Shown here one piece after another: positions 1 to 5,790 of a stretch of 6,930 bases of DNA. Within the stretch, counting starts at the first letter, position 1. Each line of letters starts with the position of its first letter. A program made the position numbers and the translations under genes. This DNA comes from Pelotomaculum sp. UBA3103 (GTDB taxonomy: Bacteria > Bacillota > Desulfotomaculia > Desulfotomaculales > Pelotomaculaceae), in NCBI GenBank assembly GCA_002365855.1, contig DFAP01000130.1:1-6930 (forward strand), read 5' to 3'. The notes under the pieces were generated by a model. It was not told the origin of the DNA. It searched no databases and saw nothing but the letters and a program-made list of their open reading frames with translations.

Positions 1-1196
1 TAATCATAGGAAAGGTCGCATCCCCAGGCAGTGGCGCTGAACGGGCCCTGCTTGAAGTCAAGGGTGATTTTGACCGTGTCATTCTTGAGCACATCCAAGG
101 CGTCCGCCTCGCTGAATTCAAGTGAGCAGCCGTCTTTGGCCACCTGTACATCTCCCAGGAAGATGTCCACTCTTTCCGGCTTAAAACCGGCGCCGGAGTA
201 CCCGGCAGCACAGAAGATCCTGCCCCAGTTGGCGTCCAGCCCGAACACGGCCGCCTTAACCAGGTTCGAGCCCGCCACCGCCCTGGCGGCAAGGGCCGCG
301 TCTTCGTATGTAACAGCGTTTTGAACCCCTACTTCAATTAGTTTGGTAGCCCCCTCACCATCCCTGGCCACAGCAACCGCCAGACTGGTACAGACGCTGG
401 TCAGGGCATCTCTGAATGCGGCATATTCCTGGCCTTCACCCTTAATCTCAGGGTTTCCGGCCAGCCCGTTGGCCAATACCAGAGCCATGTCGTTGGTGCT
501 GGTGTCACAGTCTACGGTGATCATATTAAAGCTCCGGCTTACGGCGTATTTCAGCGCCTTCTTCAGACATTCCGGGGAAATCGCGGCGTCGGTCGTAATA
601 AAACACAGCATAGTAGCCATGTTCGGGTGGATCATGCCCGATCCTTTGGCCATGCCCCCGATAACCGCCTCTTTACCCCCCAGTTTTACCTTGACAGCAG
701 CTTCCTTGGGGTATGTATCCGTTGTCATGATCGTCAGGGCGGCATGGTGTCCGCCCTCCGCCGAAACCTGGGCGGCAGCGGCACGGATACCGGGCAGCAC
801 CTTTTCCATGGGCATAACTTTACCGATTACACCGGTAGACGCGACAATAACACTATCTTCTGGAATTTGCAAAGCTGCCGCCGTTTCCGCAGCCATGGCC
901 AGGGCGTCGCGCATTCCACGCTCACCGTTGCAGGCGTTGGCGTTGCCGCTGTTAACAACTACAGCCTGGCCTTTCCCGCCTGACAGATGCTGCATGGAAA
1001 CCAGGACCGGGGCGGCCTTCACATTATTGAGGGTGAAAACCCCGGCTGCAGCTGCAGGGACGGTGGAATATATAACGGCAATATCTCTTTTGTCCATATT
1101 CTTGATGGCGGCAAATGCGGAGCCGGCCAAAAATCCGGCCGCAGCGGTAATCCCACCGGGTACGGCCTCAATTTTTACAGAGCTGTCTTTTTGCAA
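1..1196 (-). CDS. argJ: ArgJ, bifunctional glutamate N-acetyltransferase / ornithine acetyltransferase (3' end cut by window)
   Basis: ArgJ moves the acetyl group from N-acetylornithine to glutamate, closing the acetyl cycle of arginine synthesis. Bifunctional members also use acetyl-CoA, and sequence alone does not settle which type this is. I translated the minus strand by hand. It shows the oxyanion-hole Thr121-Gly122 (ASTGVIGK) and the self-cleavage motif KGSGMIHPNMAT|ML, with the cut expected between Ala194 and nucleophile Thr195. The C-terminal part contains LDANWGRI and ends in DLSYDY at the window edge. 398 complete codons are visible, so only a few residues and the stop are missing for a family member of about 400-410 residues. 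The start is TTG at 1196: a GGAGGG lies 8 nt upstream, an in-frame TAG lies 24 nt upstream, and no ATG or GTG is available between them. It follows argC by 64 nt with no terminator seen, so the two are probably co-transcribed. Confidence 0.96.
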   Translation of the reverse strand, partial: MQKDSSVKIEAVPGGITAAAGFLAGSAFAAIKNMDKRDIAVIYSTVPAAAAGVFTLNNVKAAPVLVSMQHLSGGKGQAVVVNSGNANACNGERGMRDALAMAAETAAALQIPEDSVIVASTGVIGKVMPMEKVLPGIRAAAAQVSAEGGHHAALTIMTTDTYPKEAAVKVKLGGKEAVIGGMAKGSGMIHPNMATMLCFITTDAAISPECLKKALKYAVSRSFNMITVDCDTSTNDMALVLANGLAGNPEIKGEGQEYAAFRDALTSVCTSLAVAVARDGEGATKLIEVGVQNAVTYEDAALAARAVAGSNLVKAAVFGLDANWGRIFCAAGYSGAGFKPERVDIFLGDVQVAKDGCSLEFSEADALDVLKNDTVKITLDFKQGPFSATAWGCDLSYD

Positions 1197-1260
1197 CTTA
1201 TTTACCCTCCAAAGATACTAATGCTTGGCTTTTTAACTTTTTACTTATAAATAACCTGAC

Positions 1261-2304
1261 CTACGGGTAGAGTCCCGGTATGTCAAGGGCAGTGTTTTCA
1301 GGTAAACCGCAGACGATATTCATGTTCTGCACCGCCTGCCCCGAGGCCCCCTTGACCAGGTTGTCGATGGCAGAAACCACGATCACCCGGCCGGTGCGTG
1401 TGTCCACCGTCACACCCAGATCGCAGTGGTTGGTGCCTGAGACCCACTTTGTCTGCGGCTTCAGCCCCAGCGGGAGCACCCTCACAAAAAACTCGTCCTT
1501 ATAGTAGTCCATAAAGTGCCCGTGGACTTGTTCCTTCCCCAAAGGGGTGTTCAGCCTGGCGTAAACCGTGCTCAGGATGCCCCTGGTTATCGGAAGCAGG
1601 TGCGGTGTAAAAGTAACTATTATATCCTCTCCTGCTATCTTTCCCAGTTCCTGCTCTATTTCCGGCGTATGCCGGTGCACAGCCACGTTGTAGGCTTTAA
1701 AATTATCGTTTACCTCGCAGAAGTGAGTCCCCAGGGAGAGACCCCTGCCCGCCCCGGAAGCGCCCGATTTTGAATCAATGATAATGCTGCCGGTGTCGAT
1801 AAGTCCGTGCTTCAACAAGGGCGCCAGGGCCAGGATGACGCTGGTGGGATAGCACCCTGGATTTGCTACCAGACCTGACTTTTTTATGTTCTCGCGGTTT
1901 ATCTCCGGCAATCCGTAGGCTGCGCCGTCCAACAGACTCCTGGCCTCATGGTCCACCTTGTACCATTTTTCATACACCCGGTAATCCAGCAGGCGGAAAT
2001 CAGCTCCCAGGTCGATTATCTTTTTTCCCCGCCTGGCGGCTTCAAGAGCTATGGGCATGGCATGACCGTGTGGCAGCGCGACAAAAATAACATCTGAGAT
2101 ATCTAATATCTTGGTCAGGTCCATTTCTTCACAGGTTAACTGGTTATATTGATACAAGTGCGGATATACCTCGTAGAAATGCATTCCCGCATAGCTGCGT
2201 GTGGTTAATGCCACCAGCTCAACCTCCGGGTGGCGGTGCAGGATGCGGACCAGCTCCGCGCCGGTGTATCCCGTGGCCCCTACTATGCTGACGTTGATTG
2301 TCAA
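1261..2304 (-). CDS. argC: ArgC, N-acetyl-gamma-glutamyl-phosphate reductase
   Basis: ArgC carries out the NADPH-dependent reduction of N-acetyl-glutamyl-5-phosphate to the semialdehyde, the third step of arginine synthesis, in the cytoplasm. The N-terminal Rossmann motif is VGATGYTGAELVRIL. The catalytic cysteine sits in NPGCYPTS (Cys151 from the chosen start), the HRHTPEIEQEL segment carries the active-site histidine region, and GASGQAVQNMN is the typical C-terminal signature. The frame is open from an ATG at 2331, but I place the start at TTG 2304. It has GGAGGTGG at the right distance (8 nt after GGAGG), it gives the normal MTINVSIVGATG N-terminus, and it gives 347 residues, the usual family length. 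The ATG at 2331 falls at the predicted transcription start, so it would have no leader. argC is the first gene of an arginine operon read leftward into argJ. Confidence 0.97.
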   Translation of the reverse strand: MTINVSIVGATGYTGAELVRILHRHPEVELVALTTRSYAGMHFYEVYPHLYQYNQLTCEEMDLTKILDISDVIFVALPHGHAMPIALEAARRGKKIIDLGADFRLLDYRVYEKWYKVDHEARSLLDGAAYGLPEINRENIKKSGLVANPGCYPTSVILALAPLLKHGLIDTGSIIIDSKSGASGAGRGLSLGTHFCEVNDNFKAYNVAVHRHTPEIEQELGKIAGEDIIVTFTPHLLPITRGILSTVYARLNTPLGKEQVHGHFMDYYKDEFFVRVLPLGLKPQTKWVSGTNHCDLGVTVDTRTGRVIVVSAIDNLVKGASGQAVQNMNIVCGLPENTALDIPGLYP

Positions 2305-2317
2305 ATTGTCCACCTCC
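2302..2317 (-). promoter_or_regulatory. Ribosome binding site and TTG start of argC
   Basis: GGAGGTGG followed by ACAAT and TTG is a strong Shine-Dalgarno at normal distance from TTG 2304-2302. It decides the argC start against the upstream in-frame ATG at 2331, which has no such site and lies at the predicted transcript 5' end. Confidence 0.8.
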
Positions 2318-2336
2318 AAAAAACTTAACATTAATA

Positions 2337-2365
2337 ATTATACAAACAACTGCATAAAAATACAA
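2337..2365 (-). promoter_or_regulatory. Sigma-A type promoter of the argCJ operon
   Basis: On the minus strand, TTGTAT (2360-2365) is followed after exactly 17 bp by a perfect TATAAT (2337-2342). This predicts transcription starting near 2330 and a leader of about 26 nt to the TTG start of argC. The -35 box and spacer are overlapped by an ARG-box-like palindrome, which fits repression by arginine. Confidence 0.75.
2351..2364 (-). promoter_or_regulatory. ARG-box-like operator, proximal copy
   Basis: The sequence TGCATAAAAATACA (plus strand) is an AT-rich palindrome of the form TGCAT-N4-ATRCA. That resembles the ArgR/AhrC operator family (TGAAT-N4-ATTCA and variants). It overlaps the -35 element and spacer of the argC promoter, where a bound repressor would block RNA polymerase. 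The assignment rests on shape and position beside argC. Confidence 0.5.
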
Positions 2366-2375
2366 CAACTAAAAC

Positions 2376-2389
2376 AGCATATTTTTGCA
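2376..2389 (-). promoter_or_regulatory. ARG-box-like operator, distal copy
   Basis: AGCATATTTTTGCA is a second palindrome of the same form, centred 25 bp upstream of the proximal box. ArgR hexamers commonly bind paired boxes, so the pair supports arginine control of argCJ. One end base departs from perfect symmetry. Confidence 0.45.
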
Positions 2390-2400
2390 CTTATATAAGT
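2389..2400. repeat. Perfect 12-bp palindrome ACTTATATAAGT
   Basis: A perfect inverted repeat adjoins the distal ARG-box-like site and sits upstream of the argC promoter. It may be a further protein binding site or a low-stability stem. No function can be assigned. Confidence 0.5.
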
Positions 2401-2402
2401 CA

Positions 2403-2422
2403 CCCCGGCAGCCAGGCCGGGG
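2403..2422 (-). terminator. GC-rich hairpin between the Uma2 gene and argC promoter, possible terminator
   Basis: CCCCGGC (2403-2409) pairs with GCCGGGG (2416-2422) around a 6-nt loop, giving a 7-bp all-GC stem. It lies about 80 nt after the stop of the antitoxin-Uma2 gene and before the arg promoter, where a terminator would insulate the two units. Downstream on the minus strand the sequence is only mildly T-rich (TGACTTATAT), so intrinsic termination is uncertain. Confidence 0.4.
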
Positions 2423-2501
2423 CTCATGCTTCTGGTATGAAAATTCTATACAAAAAAACAAACTCCTGCAAAACCAAGGTACTGATGAACCTGCCGGTTG
2501 G

Positions 2502-3239
2502 CTAGATTTCAGAAAAAATATCTTTTAATGGTATCTCCAGGCCCTCAAAAACCATTGATTTTATAGTATCTCCTTCTTCCCTAAAGTCTCTGACGCTTTC
2601 GAGATCTCTTTCACGAGAAAAAGTGTATTGAGCAATGCTTTTGCTGTCCAGATTGACAATCCAGTATTCTAAAATACCGCTTTTCATGTATAGATTTAAT
2701 TTCGTAACCATATCCTTGCCTTTGGTCGATGGAGACAGGACTTCTACAAGCAGGGACGGTATGCCCTCATACTTGCTATCCTTATTGACCATGTCTTCAT
2801 CACAGATCACAATCACATCCGGCTGGACAACATTGGGATCTTCCTCGAACTTGGTGGCATAACCGAAGAGCCTTATATCCAATGGCGCAGTTAATGATCG
2901 ACAGGGCTTTCCTCTAAAATAGTTATTAAAGTGCCATGCTATTTCGTTTACCACAACCTGATGTTTAAAGCTAGGTGAAGCCAAGAGATAAATTTCCCCA
3001 TCGATGAGTTCATACCTTTGGTCAGATGATTCAACCAGAGCCATGTATTCCTCATAGCTGATTCTTTTGGTCGATTTGTATTTTAATGCTTCTTCATGAA
3101 CAAAGAAATAATCAGGTTCGTTATAGCGGATCAGTTTGGCGACGCTCTTTCCGTTTTTAGTAATAATAATATCTTCTTTCTCTACCAGGGAAAGATATTT
3201 ACCAAAGGTATTTTGCAAATCTGTAGTATTAACACGCAT
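2502..3239 (-). CDS. Phd/YefM antitoxin-like domain fused to Uma2-family (DUF820) PD-(D/E)XK nuclease-like protein
   Basis: The protein has 245 residues in two parts. Residues 1-38 look like a Phd/YefM (prevent-host-death) DNA-binding fold: an N-terminal VNTTDLQNTFGKYL helix, then DIIITKNGKSVAKLI. Residues about 57-245 are a Uma2 domain, with YELIDGEIYLLASPS, VVQPDVIVI (Pro140-Asp141), LLVEVLSPST (Glu166) and DMVTKLNLYMKSG (Lys180), then EYWIVNLD. Asp141, Glu166 and Lys180 are the likely nuclease-site residues. Uma2 proteins usually have about 180-200 residues and lack the front domain. The ATG at 3239 has AGGTG about 5-6 nt upstream. Codon use is AT-richer than in argC/argJ, suggesting an acquired accessory gene. 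The biological role of most Uma2 proteins is unknown. DNA binding and self-repression are inferred from the front domain and the repeated operator at its promoter. No separate toxin gene adjoins it. Confidence 0.85.
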   Translation of the reverse strand: MRVNTTDLQNTFGKYLSLVEKEDIIITKNGKSVAKLIRYNEPDYFFVHEEALKYKSTKRISYEEYMALVESSDQRYELIDGEIYLLASPSFKHQVVVNEIAWHFNNYFRGKPCRSLTAPLDIRLFGYATKFEEDPNVVQPDVIVICDEDMVNKDSKYEGIPSLLVEVLSPSTKGKDMVTKLNLYMKSGILEYWIVNLDSKSIAQYTFSRERDLESVRDFREEGDTIKSMVFEGLEIPLKDIFSEI

Positions 3240-3261
3240 GATATCACCTGCATTTCTTGTT

Positions 3262-3316
3262 TTAGCTATTATTTTAATGTATATTAGCTATTATGTCAAT
3301 TTATATTAGCTAGTAT
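3262..3316. repeat. Three 11-bp direct repeats at exact 22-bp spacing (candidate operator)
   Basis: TTAGCTATTAT occurs at 3262-3272 and 3284-3294, and TTAGCTAGTAT at 3306-3316, so the starts are exactly 22 bp apart (two helical turns). Each copy holds the palindrome TAGCTA. The second and third extend to a 14-bp imperfect palindrome ATAnTAGCTAnTAT. The array brackets the Uma2-gene promoter. This suits repeated binding of one repressor on one DNA face, most simply the Phd/YefM-like domain encoded downstream. The repeats are seen directly; the binding protein is inferred. Confidence 0.8.
3271..3299 (-). promoter_or_regulatory. Consensus promoter of the antitoxin-Uma2 gene
   Basis: On the minus strand a perfect TTGACA (3294-3299) is followed after 17 bp by TAAAAT (3271-3276). 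This predicts a transcript start near 3264, about 25 nt before the ATG at 3239. One copy of the TTAGCTATTAT repeat fills the spacer, one covers the start point, and one lies just upstream of the -35. Confidence 0.8.
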
Positions 3317-3401
3317 TATGCCCGGTTTTTTAAGTAATAAATAATTGAACCTGCCATTTTAGCGACAGGTCCTTATTTGTTTCTGTCCAAAATACCCGCT
3401 G

Positions 3402-3700
3402 TTTGGGCCATGGGGTATAACGGCATTGCTGTATGGCTTATGGCCTAAAGTTTCAGAGCTGCCGGGCCTCTACTCTGGCCGGTCTTCTGACTGCTCTGCT
3501 GACAGGTATCGGGTTGTTTGGATTTAGTCGTCGAAGTGTTTGTTGATAATAAATCTGAAACACTACCGGCAGAAGATCTGCAAATTCTAAATACCGCCTG
3601 GCACATGATTAAATTTTGTTTCTTTGGGGATTATACTAATGTATGCCAATTTATCCGTTCCCCTGCTCTTAATGGGCCGGGGGTTTTTTTATTTTTTTGT
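3402..3700 (+). ncRNA. Possible structured non-coding RNA ending in an intrinsic terminator
   Basis: There is no credible protein gene between 3317 and 3855. On the plus strand there are consecutive stems: 3402-3411 with 3440-3449 (10 bp including one G-U); 3454-3459 with 3493-3498, enclosing CCGGGCC/GGCCGG at 3462-3468 and 3477-3482; 3535-3541 with 3558-3564 (7 bp, perfect), inside a weaker stem of 3499-3507 with 3565-3572; and 3599-3603 with 3644-3648. A terminator follows at 3660-3700. I recognise no known RNA family and found no convincing plus-strand promoter, and short stems do arise by chance, so this is a weak candidate. A decayed gene is the main alternative. Confidence 0.25.
3660..3700 (+). 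terminator. Rho-independent terminator reading rightward
   Basis: CCCCTGC (3660-3666) can pair with GCCGGGG (3676-3682 region) around a short loop with one mismatch. It is followed at once by T7, A and T7. The T-tract exists only for plus-strand transcripts, so it must end a rightward transcript coming from the gene-less stretch to its left. It ends 2 nt before the -35 box of the next promoter. Confidence 0.7.
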
Positions 3701-3702
3701 CA

Positions 3703-3731
3703 TTGACAATCAGATAGCACAAGGATATATT
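3703..3731 (+). promoter_or_regulatory. Consensus promoter of the efflux adaptor-TetR unit
   Basis: A perfect TTGACA (3703-3708) is followed after 17 bp by TATATT (3726-3731). This predicts a transcript start near 3738 and a leader of about 118 nt to the GTG start at 3856. It begins directly after the terminator and just before a TetR-like palindrome. Confidence 0.75.
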
Positions 3732-3742
3732 TAACTTAAAAA

Positions 3743-3760
3743 TGACTGACTGGTCGGTTC
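3743..3760 (+). promoter_or_regulatory. Candidate TetR-type operator
   Basis: TGACTGACTGGTCGGTTC is an imperfect 18-bp palindrome with GAC-TG-GTC at its centre; 5 of 9 half-site positions are symmetric. The TGACTGAC...GTCGG pattern resembles sites of AcrR/TetR-type repressors. It sits a few bases after the predicted transcript start, a classic blocking position. The natural ligand-responsive repressor would be the TetR encoded two genes down. The 7-mer ACCGACC, matching half of the site, recurs at 5067-5073 before tetR. Confidence 0.45.
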
Positions 3761-3801
3761 TGAAAAATTTGGAACCAGCGCTTTCAGTTACTATTTTTTT
3801 T
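3743..3801 (+). promoter_or_regulatory. Possible attenuator hairpin in adaptor leader
   Basis: In RNA, UGACUG (3743-3748) can pair with CAGUUA (3785-3790), enclosing GGUUC/GAACC (3756-3760 with 3772-3776). Three bases later comes a run of eight T (3794-3801). An alternative stem, CUGAAA/UUUCAG (3760-3765 with 3782-3787), excludes the inner one. This could be a leaky terminator or attenuator before the coding start; the internal loops are large, so confidence is low. Confidence 0.3.
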
Positions 3802-3855
3802 GTTGAAGAATAAAAAAAAGAATGCAAAAACATTATGTTTTGGAAGGTGAAGATT

Positions 3856-5028
3856 GTGAAGGCGAAAGCTGTACTTAAGCCACAAAATTTAATCAAAATC
3901 GGCTCCATAAACTCCAGAAAAATTGTTACCGGGGTGGCGGTGGCCGTTTTTCTTTTTTCTGCGGCTTTATCCGGCTGCGGGAAAAATGAAGCCGTACAGC
4001 AGGCAGGCGTTCAGGATGTCCCTGTCAATGTGACCACGGTAGAAAAAGGAGAGATGCTCCAGCTGTCTACACTTTACGGAAAACTCTCGGCAAACAAGAC
4101 GGTAGCCCTGGCGCCCAGGGCGCCGGGTAAAGTCGCGTCCGTGCCGGTTAAGGTCGGGGATGAGGTTAACGTTGGCCAGGTAATCATTCAACTGGATGAT
4201 TCAGATACAAGGGCCCAGGTGGAACAAAATGAGGCCGCTCTGGCAATTGCTCTGGCGGGTCAACTGGAGGCCGAGGTCACCCTGGAAGAAGCAAGGGTCA
4301 ATCTTGAGCGAATGGAAATACTCTACGCGCAGGACGCGATTTCTCTGCAGGGCCTTGAAACAGCACGCAATACATATAACCGTCTCAACTCGGGAAGAAG
4401 CGACGCAATGGTAAGGCAGGCACAGGCCAATTTAAGCTACTGGCGTAACCAGTTGGACAACCTGACTATAACCACCCCCATCAAAGGCCTGGTGGCCAGC
4501 CTGAAAGGGGAGCCGGGAGAGATGCTGGGAGCGAACATAACTGCAGCTACCGTGGTGAACCTCGATGTTATGGTAGCGGAGTGCAATGTGCCTGAAGGGT
4601 TAATTAACAGTGTGCGGACCGGGGATATCATCAAAGTCAGAGTTCCTTCGGCCGGGAGCAGGCTTTTTGATGGAAAAATAACCAGCGTATCCCCTGCGGC
4701 TGATATACAGAGCCGGTCTTTCCCGGTCAAGGTGGAGATTCAAAACCCGGACCACCAGCTTAAAGCGGGTATGTTCGTAGAAATCGACATGATTGCCGGA
4801 GAAAGAAAAGAAGTTATAAGAGTGCCTAAAGAAGCAGTATTGGATAAAGACGAGAGCAAGGTGGTCTACCTGGTCAAGGACGGGATAGCCTGTGAAACCA
4901 GGGTCAGCCCGGGCATTTCCAACACCGACCTGGTTGAAATAGTGGAAGGTTTGCAGGAGGGTGATATTATTGTGATCACCGGGCAGAACATGATCAAGGA
5001 TCAAACCCCGGTCAGGGTCGTCAACTGA
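3856..5028 (+). CDS. Membrane-fusion (HlyD/AcrA-type) efflux adaptor, lipoprotein
   Basis: This is an adaptor subunit of a tripartite RND- or MacB-type exporter, anchored outside the cytoplasmic membrane. The frame opens at ATG 3835, but that ATG lacks a ribosome site. GTG 3856 has GGAAGGTG 6 nt upstream and gives 390 residues. A hydrophobic segment (VAVAVFLFSAALSGC) ends in the lipobox LSGC, with Cys41 the expected lipidated residue. The first lipoyl half is about 80-115 (APRAPGKVASVPVKVGDEVNVGQVI), the coiled-coil hairpin about 118-200, and the second lipoyl half 203-232 (TTPIKGLVASLKGEPGEML). A beta-barrel spans about 236-315 (ending LKAGMFVEIDM) and a membrane-proximal domain about 320-390 (VPKEAVL, EGLQEGDIIV). 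It lies 59 nt before tetR on the same strand. No inner-membrane pump or outer-membrane channel gene adjoins it, which is unusual for this family. The substrate is unknown. Confidence 0.93.
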   Translation: MKAKAVLKPQNLIKIGSINSRKIVTGVAVAVFLFSAALSGCGKNEAVQQAGVQDVPVNVTTVEKGEMLQLSTLYGKLSANKTVALAPRAPGKVASVPVKVGDEVNVGQVIIQLDDSDTRAQVEQNEAALAIALAGQLEAEVTLEEARVNLERMEILYAQDAISLQGLETARNTYNRLNSGRSDAMVRQAQANLSYWRNQLDNLTITTPIKGLVASLKGEPGEMLGANITAATVVNLDVMVAECNVPEGLINSVRTGDIIKVRVPSAGSRLFDGKITSVSPAADIQSRSFPVKVEIQNPDHQLKAGMFVEIDMIAGERKEVIRVPKEAVLDKDESKVVYLVKDGIACETRVSPGISNTDLVEIVEGLQEGDIIVITGQNMIKDQTPVRVVN

Positions 5029-5060
5029 TATTAGAAAAAGTTATTTTACAGTGGAATTAT

Positions 5061-5083
5061 AGGAGCACCGACCCATGAGGTAA
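5061..5083 (+). other. Two-codon mini-ORF (ATG AGG TAA) with its own ribosome site before tetR
   Basis: AGGAG (5061-5065) stands 9 nt before ATG AGG TAA (5075-5083). The GAGGT inside this mini-ORF is also the Shine-Dalgarno of tetR (ATG 5088). Ribosomes starting at the mini-ORF would terminate on top of the tetR ribosome site, which could tune translation. It may also be chance. Confidence 0.25.
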
Positions 5084-5087
5084 AAAA

Positions 5088-5690
5088 ATGACAAAATCGA
5101 CCACTTCCAGCACAAAGCGAATATTAGTTATAAAAGCCGCCGCCAAGGTTTTTTCCCGGCAGGGATTTCACCAGGCGCGTGTGGAGGATATCGCACTGGC
5201 CGCAGGAGTGGGAAAAGGCACGATTTACGAGTACTTTGACAGTAAGCACCGGCTCTTCGAAGAGGTGGTACAGGAAAGTCTGAAATTTTATTCAGGCCAG
5301 ACGGACGCAGTGAACTTAAAGAAATTCAGTCTGCACGACCAGATACACCACCTGTTTTATATGCACCTCAAATTTTCCATAGATTACCATGACATTTCCA
5401 AGGTCGCCCTGGGAGACTATACGCTCGGCAGCGAAGAGATTCACCAGTGGATGAGGGAAATGCGGCGGGAAAAAGTCATCCGGGTGAAGGAGATGCTGGA
5501 GCGGGCCAAAGAAACCGGCGAGGTCGACCAAAGCCTCGATTCCGATCTTGCAGCCACCCTCCTGTGGGGAATGCTGGGGGTTCTGTGCAGCCAGGTGATG
5601 TGGTCGGACGAAACCCATGATATCGACCAAATCGCAGAGAAAGTCGCCCATATAACCATGCGCGGCCTGGGCTTGGTACCGGGTACCTAA
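5088..5690 (+). CDS. TetR/AcrR-family transcriptional regulator
   Basis: The protein has 200 residues, the typical length for the family. The N-terminal helix-turn-helix covers about 10-57: ILVIKAAAKVFSRQGF, then VEDIALAAGVGKGTIYEYFDSK with the recognition helix around 42-49, then HRLFEEVV. Residues 65-195 form the all-helical ligand-binding and dimer domain, which varies too much to predict a ligand. The ATG is preceded by GAGGT at 6 nt. It lies 59 nt after the efflux adaptor on the same strand with no terminator between, so the two are likely co-transcribed. It probably represses its own operon through the palindrome at 3743-3760 (inferred). The usual order in such clusters puts tetR first and includes a pump gene; here it is last and followed by a convergent gene. 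Confidence 0.93.
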   Translation: MTKSTTSSTKRILVIKAAAKVFSRQGFHQARVEDIALAAGVGKGTIYEYFDSKHRLFEEVVQESLKFYSGQTDAVNLKKFSLHDQIHHLFYMHLKFSIDYHDISKVALGDYTLGSEEIHQWMREMRREKVIRVKEMLERAKETGEVDQSLDSDLAATLLWGMLGVLCSQVMWSDETHDIDQIAEKVAHITMRGLGLVPGT

Positions 5691-5790
5691 GTTGTTCTTA
5701 TTATTAAACTCAACCACTAAATAATCAGACATACGTACAGCTGAAGCAGCAGCGGCAAAAGGATGAAGATTTAATTTTATGGTAGGCCGT
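5691..5790. other. Convergent intergenic gap between tetR and the deacetylase gene
   Basis: This is 100 bp between two convergent stops. It is AT-rich at the left (GTTGTTCTTATTATTAAA). I see no stem strong enough to call a terminator for either gene, although one is expected here. Confidence 0.5.

Noticed and set aside
343..1221. Long plus-strand open frame (292 codons) opposite argJ
   Set aside because: It is the antisense shadow of argJ, whose minus-strand frame carries all family motifs. The plus-strand protein is low-complexity Ala/Ser/Thr/Pro with no domain.
3518..3706. Plus-strand 62-codon frame starting MDLVVEVFVDNKSE
   Set aside because: It starts at a TTG without a ribosome site and runs straight through the T-tract of the intrinsic terminator. 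No family is recognised.
3669..3908. Minus-strand 79-codon frame across the adaptor promoter
   Set aside because: It covers the T-run terminator, the promoter and the adaptor N-terminus, and its composition is that of antisense AT-rich DNA.
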